Part shown: one piece after another, positions 6,362 to 11,393 of the stretch
Layout: each line of letters starts with the position of its first letter
Numbering within the stretch: the stretch's first letter is position 1
NCBI GenBank assembly: GCA_041676645.1
Contig: JBAYRO010000099.1
Coordinates: forward strand, 1 to 11,393
Length of the DNA: 11,393 nucleotides
Direction of reading: 5' to 3'
Origin: JAMLIN01 sp041676645
GTDB taxonomy: Bacteria > Pseudomonadota > Gammaproteobacteria > Burkholderiales > Burkholderiaceae_E
The notes under the pieces: generated by a model
Told to the model about the DNA's origin: nothing
Databases searched by the model: none
The model's input: the letters and a program-made list of their open reading frames with translations, nothing else
Made by a program: the position numbers and the translations under genes

Positions 6362-7561
6362 TCAGCTCGGTCGCGGCGCCCGCAGCACCGCCAGTGCGCC
6401 GAAGGCGACCAGGCTCAGCGCGCTCGTGAGCAGCAGCGCCCAGACCTCCCAACGATCGAGCGCGATGCCGAACAGGAAGGGGGCGAGAGCCTGCAGGATC
6501 CGGGCGGGCAGCATCAGCCAGCCCTGGCGGGCACCGTAGCCCTGCGCGCCGAACAGCGCCAGTGGCAGGGTCGCCATCGCGATGGTCAGGATCCCGTTGC
6601 CCATGCCGTGCAGGATGCCGAAGACCGGTGCGAGCGCCGGGCCGCCGAGCAGCAGCGCAGCCACGCCGACCGGATGCCCCACGGTGGCGAGCCGCGCCGA
6701 CAGCAGCGGGTGCAGGCGTTGCAGCAGGCCGAACTCGAGCAGCCGGCCGGCGACCTGCGCGGGGCCGATCATCGCGCCGACCGCCACGGCGACCGCGAGG
6801 CTCGCGCCGGCGGCCTGGATCACCCGGGGGAAGTGCGAGGCCATCGCGGTGCTGACGAACCATCCGGCGGCGAACACCGTTGCGAGCAGCGCGGCGGTCA
6901 GCGCGGGACGGTTCGGCGTCTGTGTCGCCGGGCCGGTGCCGTGGATCGCGGCGGGCGCCGCCTCGCCGCCGTCCTGCCGTGGCGAAGCGCCCGGACGGCC
7001 GGGGTTCGGCAGCCAGGCGTTGAGCGGCAGCCCGAGCGCCAGGTGCAGCGCGACCCAGCCGAAGCATGCGCCACGCCAGCCGTAGTGCGCTTCCATCCAG
7101 GCGGTCAGTGGCCAGCCGACCGTGCTCGCGAGCCCGCCGAGCAGCGTGACGCCGGTGATCGCATTGCGCGACTGCTGGCCGTAGAGGCGGACCAGGGTCG
7201 AGAAGGCAGCTTCGTACAGGCCGCTGCCCATCGCGATGCCCATGAGCAGCCAGGCCGCGACCATCGTGGGGAGGTCGCGGGCCATGCCGAGCGCGGCGAG
7301 CGCCAGGGCGAAGAGCAGGTTGGTGCCGACCAGCACCGGGCGCCCGCCGTGCCGGTCGATCAGGCGACCCGACCAGGGTCCGACCAGCGCGGAGGCGGCC
7401 AGGGCGCCGGAGAAAGCGGCGAACACCGTCGGTGTGGCCAGTCCGAGCTCCCTGGCCATCGGTGCCGCGAGAATCGCGACGAGATAATAGGAGGATGCCC
7501 AGGCCAGCGTCTGCGTGGTGCCGAGCGCCAGGCTGACCGATCGACGACTTGCGAGCGGCAT
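6362..7561 (-). CDS. MFS transporter
   Basis: Inner-membrane secondary transporter of the major facilitator superfamily, 399 residues, with about twelve hydrophobic segments separated in the middle by a polar loop (roughly residues 200-220, rich in Gly, Ala, Pro and Thr). The MFS motif A between helices 2 and 3 is visible as SGRLIDRHGGRP, and the N-terminal helix carries LGTTQTLAWASSYYLVAI, common in MFS proteins of the small-molecule uptake or efflux type. The ATG at 7561 is chosen because the strong GGAGGG at 7571-7576 lies 9 nt from it, whereas it directly abuts the in-frame ATG at 7570. The stop of the methyltransferase gene is about 30 bp upstream on the same strand, so the two are probably co-transcribed. 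The cargo cannot be predicted; export of a toxic compound handled by the methyltransferase is possible but speculative. Confidence 0.92.
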   Translation of the reverse strand: MPLASRRSVSLALGTTQTLAWASSYYLVAILAAPMARELGLATPTVFAAFSGALAASALVGPWSGRLIDRHGGRPVLVGTNLLFALALAALGMARDLPTMVAAWLLMGIAMGSGLYEAAFSTLVRLYGQQSRNAITGVTLLGGLASTVGWPLTAWMEAHYGWRGACFGWVALHLALGLPLNAWLPNPGRPGASPRQDGGEAAPAAIHGTGPATQTPNRPALTAALLATVFAAGWFVSTAMASHFPRVIQAAGASLAVAVAVGAMIGPAQVAGRLLEFGLLQRLHPLLSARLATVGHPVGVAALLLGGPALAPVFGILHGMGNGILTIAMATLPLALFGAQGYGARQGWLMLPARILQALAPFLFGIALDRWEVWALLLTSALSLVAFGALAVLRAPRPS

Positions 7562-7570
7562 CGGCCGCAT

Positions 7571-7576
7571 CCCTCC
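7571..7576 (-). promoter_or_regulatory. Ribosome binding site deciding the MFS start
   Basis: GGAGGG on the minus strand directly abuts the ATG at 7570 (zero spacing) but stands 9 nt from the ATG at 7561. This favours 7561 as the start. Confidence 0.6.
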
Positions 7577-7592
7577 GTGAATGCGCCGGTCT

Positions 7593-8219
7593 TCAGGTCC
7601 GGCGCCAGCTGCTCGCGAGCCAGGGCCGTTGCTCGACCGGCATGCCGTCGGGACGGAAGTAGTGGTTCAGTTCGGTGAAGCCGGCGTCGCGCATGTAGCG
7701 ACGCCATGTTTCGAGATCGTGGTAGACGCCGTAGCGCTCGCCATTCCAGCCTTCCTGGTTGTTGCCGCGGGGATTCGAGCTGAACAGCACCCCGCGCGGC
7801 TTGAGCGCCGCATGCAGTTGCCCGAGCACCCGTGGCAGTTCGGCGCTGGGGACATGGAACAGCGATGCATTGGCGAAGATGCCGTCGAAGCGCCCGTCCG
7901 GCAGGTCGAGTCGCAGGAAGTCCTGCTCGAGTACCTCGCAGCCGCTGTGCGCCCGCGCCATCCGCGCGAAACTCGGCGCGCCGTCCAGGCCGACGGCGAC
8001 ATGGCCGAGCGCGGTGAAGGCGGCAAGGTCGCGCCCCGGTCCGCAGCCGAAGTCGAGGATGGTGAAGGGCGGCGTCCCCTCGATATGGCGCAGCAGCTCG
8101 GCGATGTTCTGGCTGACGTCGTGGTCGCGCGTGCCTTGCCAGAAGGCGTCGGCGCGCTGCTCGTAGTGGGCGAGCGTGGCGGTGCTCGTCCGGTCGGGCG
8201 AAGGGGCGGCGGGCGTCAT
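7593..8219 (-). CDS. Class I SAM-dependent methyltransferase
   Basis: Cytosolic methyltransferase of 208 residues with a Rossmann-like fold. Motif I, the SAM-binding glycine loop, is LDFGCGPGRD at residues 55-64; the acidic residue that typically contacts the SAM ribose is Asp79 in VGLDGAP; LEQDFLRLDLPDGRFDGIFA (97-116) covers motifs III-IV. HAALKPRGVLFSSNPRG (136-152) is the usual post-motif segment. The N-terminus has HYEQRADAFWQGTRDHDVS (18-36), common in small-molecule methyltransferases of this type. The acceptor is unknown. The start at 8219 is the only good ATG near the homology start; its ribosome binding site is weak (GGAG about 13 nt away). It is followed 31 bp later by the MFS transporter on the same strand. 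Confidence 0.92.
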   Translation of the reverse strand: MTPAAPSPDRTSTATLAHYEQRADAFWQGTRDHDVSQNIAELLRHIEGTPPFTILDFGCGPGRDLAAFTALGHVAVGLDGAPSFARMARAHSGCEVLEQDFLRLDLPDGRFDGIFANASLFHVPSAELPRVLGQLHAALKPRGVLFSSNPRGNNQEGWNGERYGVYHDLETWRRYMRDAGFTELNHYFRPDGMPVEQRPWLASSWRRT

Positions 8220-8295
8220 GTGCTAATGGTATCGCTCCGCTGCGGTTCCAGCAGACCGGGGCGACGACGCGGCGGCTCCTCGAACGATCCGGCCT

Positions 8296-8314
8296 CATTC
8301 CGTCGATCGGAATG
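8296..8314. promoter_or_regulatory. Perfect inverted repeat in a divergent intergenic region, candidate operator
   Basis: CATTCCG, a 5-bp spacer TCGAT, then CGGAATG form a perfect 7-bp inverted repeat in the 149-bp gap between the divergent methyltransferase and MscS genes. A TACACT hexamer at 8328-8333 is a weak -10 candidate for the MscS direction, with no convincing -35. A dimeric repressor site is plausible; an RNA hairpin is an alternative. Apart from this I see nothing in the gap. Confidence 0.45.
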
Positions 8315-8368
8315 CCCTGTGTCGGTCTACACTGCTGCGTCCACTGTCCCGTACCCCTCGAGGGCCCG

Positions 8369-9001
8369 ATGCACGAGCAGCTTCCCGTCTGGATACAGCA
8401 ATGGCTGGGCCTGATCGTCCCGGCCGGCCAGGTGCTCCTGATCCTGCTCGTCGCCTTCGTGCTCAAGCGCCTCTCGCGCCTGGTGATCGATGGCCTGGTG
8501 ACGCGCTACGGCCTGCCGCGCGTCTTCGGCTTCGCCGCCCGGCGTCTGGCTGGGTTCGTGATCTTCGGAGCCGCGCTGCTGCTCATCCTGGAGCGCCTCG
8601 GGGTGTCCGGCACGGTGCTCTGGACCGCGTTCACCGGCTTTGCCACGGTCGCGGCGGTTGCCTTCTTCGCGGCCTGGAGCGTGCTGAGCAACATCTTCTG
8701 CTCGCTGCTGATCTTCATCATGCGGCCGTTTCGCCTGCTCGACCACATCGAGCTGATCGAAGCGGGCGACAAGCCCGGCCTGCGCGGCCAGGTGATCGAC
8801 GTCAACCTGGTCTACACCACGCTCGAGGAGACCGACGACGAGGGTCGGGCGACGGTATTGCAGGTGCCGAACAATCTCTTCTTCCAGCGCGCCACCCGGC
8901 GCTGGCGGCCGGGGTCGGTGCCCTCCCCGCGGTTGCCGGCGTCCGCCACGACCGAGGCGTTTGCACCGCTCGCGCCCGGGGCGATGCCGCCGGGGCCGTG
9001 A
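8369..9001 (+). CDS. Short MscS-type mechanosensitive ion channel family protein
   Basis: Inner-membrane protein of 210 residues related to the small-conductance mechanosensitive channel. Hydrophobic segments lie at about 14-33, 58-76 and 85-118. The third corresponds to the pore-lining helix and runs into IMRPFRLLDHIELIEAG (117-133), matching the RPF start of the MscS beta domain. GQVIDVNLVYTTLEETDDEG and VLQVPNNLFFQ (163-173) match the conserved beta domain, whose IPN motif is usual in the family. After about residue 180 only a low-complexity Ala/Pro-rich tail follows, so the C-terminal alpha/beta cage of E. coli MscS (286 residues) is missing, as in other short members. The ATG at 8369 has GAGGG 4 nt upstream; an in-frame ATG at 8312 overlaps the inverted repeat. 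It converges on the carboxylase gene with only 16 bp between stops. Probably relieves osmotic downshock, though gating is unproven. Confidence 0.88.
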   Translation: MHEQLPVWIQQWLGLIVPAGQVLLILLVAFVLKRLSRLVIDGLVTRYGLPRVFGFAARRLAGFVIFGAALLLILERLGVSGTVLWTAFTGFATVAAVAFFAAWSVLSNIFCSLLIFIMRPFRLLDHIELIEAGDKPGLRGQVIDVNLVYTTLEETDDEGRATVLQVPNNLFFQRATRRWRPGSVPSPRLPASATTEAFAPLAPGAMPPGP

Positions 9002-9017
9002 TGTCGGCCACTGCCGA

Positions 9018-11393
9018 TCACCACGCGTCGACGAAGGGCCGCTTGCGGCCCGACAACGGTTCGCGCAGCTTCACCGAGCGGATGCCGCTCATGATCCAGG
9101 CCCGTGTCTCGACCGGATCGATCACCGCGTCGATCTCGGTGGTGGAGGCGGTCGAGATCGCCTTGCCCTGCTCGTAGTAGTCGGCCAGCAGCTTGTCGTA
9201 GAGCGCCTTCTTCTCGACCGGATCCTCGACGGCGTCGAGCTCGCGCCGGAAGCCCAGCGTGACCGCGCCTTCGAGCCCCATCGGCCCGAACTCGCCGGTC
9301 GGCCAGGAGACGGTGTAGAAGTTGTCGGCCGCGCCGCCGCCCAGCATCGCCTGCGCGCCGAGCCCGTAGCACTTGCGCAGCACCACCGCGAACAGCGGCA
9401 CGCTGATCGAGCGGGCGGTGACGAACATCCGGCAGACATGGCGCACCAGCGCGGTCTTCTCGGCCTCGGGCCCGACCATGAAGCCGGGCGTGTCGCACAG
9501 GGACAGGATCGGCAGGTCGAAGGCGTCGCATAGCTGCATGAAGCGCGACGCCTTGTCGGCGGCCGGTCCGTCGATCGCCCCGCCGAGATGGCCGGGATTG
9601 TTCGCGATCAGGCCGAAGGGCCGGCCTTCGATCCGGACCAGGGCGGTGACGATGCCGACGCCGAATTCCCGGCGCAGCTCGAGCACCGAATCCTCGTCGG
9701 CCATCGCGGTGATCGCTTCGCGGACGTCGTACACCCGCAGGCGGTTCTCGGGCACCACATGGCGCAGGCGTCGCTGATCGGGCGCCGACCAGTCCGCGAT
9801 CGGCCCCTGGAAGTAGCCGATGTATTTCCGGACCACCCGGCAGGCCTCGGCCTCGTCGCGTACCCGGATGTCGACCACGCCATTGCGCGACTGCACATCG
9901 ATCGGGCCGATCGCCTCGGGCGGATAGACACCCAGTCCGCCGCCTTCGATCATCGCCGGGCCGGCCATGCCGATGTTGCTGCTCTCGTCGGCGATGATCA
10001 CGTCGCAGCAGCCGAGCAGCGCGGCATTGCCCGCGAAGCAGCGGCCGGAAACGACGCCCACCAGAGGCACCTGCCCGCTCAGTTCGGCGAACTTGGTGAA
10101 GGTGCCATTGGAGATGCCAGCGTAGGTCATGCGTTCGGTGTCGCCGGGCCGGCCCCCGCCGCCCTCGGCGAACAACACCAGCGGCAGGTTCCATTGCGCC
10201 GCGATGCTCAGCACCCGGTCGAGCTTGCGGTGGTGGCGCTGACCCTGGGTGCCGGCGAGCACCATGTAGTCGCCGATTGCGAACGCGCAGCGGGCGGTCT
10301 CGGGCGGGAAGTGCTCGCCGTTGACGCTGCCGATTCCGGTGATCATGCCGTCGCCGCTGGTGTTGCGCACCAGGTCGTCGATCGAGCGGCGGTGGCGCTG
10401 GGCGGCGATCGCGAACTCGCCGTATTCGCGGAAGCTGCCTTCGTCGCAGATCTGGGCCAGGTTCTCGCGCGCGGTCTGCTGCCCGCGGGCATGGCGCTTG
10501 GCGACCGCCTCGGGCCGGTTTTCGTCCAGTCCGAAGGCGCGTCGCTCGGCAACCTGCGCGAGATCGGGCCGGATGTGGTCGAGGTCGACCTCGGCCTGCG
10601 CCCGGGCGGGGCCGTCGGCATGGTCCTGCGCTTCGATCGCGAACAGGGCTTCGCCTTCCATCAGCGTACGGCCGGGTTCGGCCAGCACCGCGCGCACCAC
10701 GCCGCTGCACGGAGCCATCACCAGGTGTTCCATCTTCATCGCCTCGAGCACCGCGAGCTGCTGGCCGGCCTGGACGAAGTCGCCGGCCGCGGGGCCGAGC
10801 TCCAGGACCGTGCACTGCATGGGCGCGGCCACGGCGCTGGTGCCCGGCGGCAGCGCGGCGGCGGTCCCGGACGGTGGGGAGTCCTCCGCGCCGGCGCCTG
10901 TCGGGGCTTCGTCGGCGGCGGCCACTGCGAGGGTGAGCGCCGCCTGCGCGAGCCCGGCGGCTTCCTGCTCGATGAACCGGGTGGTGACGGTGTTGGCTTC
11001 GACCTCGGGCCGGGCCAGCAGCGCGCCCAGCCAGTGCAGGTTGGTCGCGATTCCCTCGATGCGGCACTCGGCAAGGGCGCGCCGGGCCTTGTTCAGCGCG
11101 GCCGGGAACCGCGGCGAGCGTGAATGGACGATCAGCTTCGCGAGCAGGCCATCGAAGCTGGCCGAGTTCCTGTAGCCGGTGTAGGCGGCGCCGTCGACGC
11201 GGATGCCGGCACCGGTGGGCGGCTCCCAGGTCCGCAGTTCGCCGCTGGACGGCTTGACGCTGCCGTCCTCGGTGATGCGCTCCATGTTGATCCGCAGTTG
11301 GATCGCATGGCCGCGGGGCGCGCTGCCGGTGTCGGGGCCAAGGCCGAGCTGGTTCAGGCTGCGGCCCCGGGCGATCTCGAACTGCAGCTGCAC
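9018..11393 (-). CDS. Single-chain biotin-dependent acyl-CoA carboxylase (N-terminus beyond window)
   Basis: C-terminal 791 residues of a fused carboxylase that uses ATP and bicarbonate to carboxylate an acyl-CoA through a biotin carrier. The frame is open to the right edge; the apparent GTG start there is not real. Numbering from the edge: residues 1-145 are the C-terminal part of biotin carboxylase (GHAIQLRINMERI, SFDGLLAKLIVHSRS, EGIATNLHWL); an Ala/Pro-rich linker at 155-190 leads to the biotinyl domain at about 188-255 with the lysine in EAMKMEH (Lys220, codon 10734-10736). The carboxyltransferase halves follow from about 290 to the end: GGGGRPGD, GRCFAGNAALLGCCDVIIA and MAGPAMIEGGGLG in the first, NNPGHLGGAIDGPAADKASRF and CDTPGFMVGPEAE in the second. 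The order BC-biotinyl-CT in one chain resembles single-chain long-chain acyl-CoA carboxylases, not separate AccABCD or PccAB subunits. Substrate (acetyl-, propionyl- or longer acyl-CoA) is undetermined. Confidence 0.93.
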   Translation of the reverse strand: MQLQFEIARGRSLNQLGLGPDTGSAPRGHAIQLRINMERITEDGSVKPSSGELRTWEPPTGAGIRVDGAAYTGYRNSASFDGLLAKLIVHSRSPRFPAALNKARRALAECRIEGIATNLHWLGALLARPEVEANTVTTRFIEQEAAGLAQAALTLAVAAADEAPTGAGAEDSPPSGTAAALPPGTSAVAAPMQCTVLELGPAAGDFVQAGQQLAVLEAMKMEHLVMAPCSGVVRAVLAEPGRTLMEGEALFAIEAQDHADGPARAQAEVDLDHIRPDLAQVAERRAFGLDENRPEAVAKRHARGQQTARENLAQICDEGSFREYGEFAIAAQRHRRSIDDLVRNTSGDGMITGIGSVNGEHFPPETARCAFAIGDYMVLAGTQGQRHHRKLDRVLSIAAQWNLPLVLFAEGGGGRPGDTERMTYAGISNGTFTKFAELSGQVPLVGVVSGRCFAGNAALLGCCDVIIADESSNIGMAGPAMIEGGGLGVYPPEAIGPIDVQSRNGVVDIRVRDEAEACRVVRKYIGYFQGPIADWSAPDQRRLRHVVPENRLRVYDVREAITAMADEDSVLELRREFGVGIVTALVRIEGRPFGLIANNPGHLGGAIDGPAADKASRFMQLCDAFDLPILSLCDTPGFMVGPEAEKTALVRHVCRMFVTARSISVPLFAVVLRKCYGLGAQAMLGGGAADNFYTVSWPTGEFGPMGLEGAVTLGFRRELDAVEDPVEKKALYDKLLADYYEQGKAISTASTTEIDAVIDPVETRAWIMSGIRSVKLREPLSGRKRPFVDAW

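Noticed and set aside
5304..7067. 587-residue open frame on the minus strand spanning the M23, VOC and MFS genes
   Set aside because: It crosses three well-supported genes, including two on the opposite strand, and its sequence is low-complexity Arg/Ala/Gly without any domain.
8812..11067. 751-residue minus-strand frame overlapping the carboxylase
   Set aside because: It is a shifted frame of the carboxylase; the true frame carries EAMKMEH and the carboxyltransferase motifs.
9588..11123. Long open frame (511 residues) on the plus strand opposite the carboxylase
   Set aside because: It mirrors the codon structure of the carboxylase in GC-rich DNA, shows no recognisable domain and is Arg/Gly/Asp/His-rich, typical of antisense shadows.

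Overview
The window is GC-rich (roughly two-thirds G+C by eye), gene-dense chromosomal DNA. G/C-ending codons dominate and protein families are typical of a free-living Pseudomonadota (proteobacterium), probably a beta- or gammaproteobacterium; I cannot place it more precisely without a search. There are no tRNA/rRNA genes, insertion sequences, phage genes or CRISPR arrays that I can see. The longest stretch without a gene is about 150 bp.

Layout, left to right: (a) 1-1946, plus strand: a branched-chain-amino-acid-type ABC substrate-binding protein cut by the left edge, then an SDR oxidoreductase 14 bp later, probably one operon. (b) 2025-2819, minus strand: a crotonase-fold enoyl-CoA hydratase/isomerase converging on the SDR across a hairpin. 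(c) 2951-3562, plus strand: DNA-3-methyladenine glycosylase I (tag), divergent from the crotonase. (d) 3596-4800, minus strand: a pirin followed by a FitA-like ribbon-helix-helix antitoxin without a toxin beside it. (e) 4841-6329, plus strand: a membrane-anchored M23 (LytM-type) peptidase with an apparent single-base frameshift near its C-terminus, then a VOC/glyoxalase-fold protein. (f) 6362-8219, minus strand: a class I SAM methyltransferase and an MFS transporter, probably co-transcribed. (g) 8369-9001, plus strand: a short MscS-type channel. (h) 9018-11393, minus strand, cut by the right edge: the C-terminal 790 or so residues of a single-chain biotin-dependent acyl-CoA carboxylase (biotin carboxylase C-terminal part, biotinyl domain, carboxyltransferase).

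How they work together: three genes (SDR, crotonase, acyl-CoA carboxylase) fit acyl-CoA or organic-acid catabolism, and the substrate-binding protein could feed such a pathway, but they lie in separate transcription units, so a shared pathway is only an inference. The remainder are stand-alone repair, envelope, osmotic and detoxification genes in alternating orientation, an ordinary chromosomal arrangement. I found no convincing undescribed multi-gene system. The points most worth a second look are the M23 frameshift, the solitary FitA-like antitoxin, the fused acyl-CoA carboxylase, active-site substitutions in the SDR and crotonase, and several short repeats in the intergenic regions.
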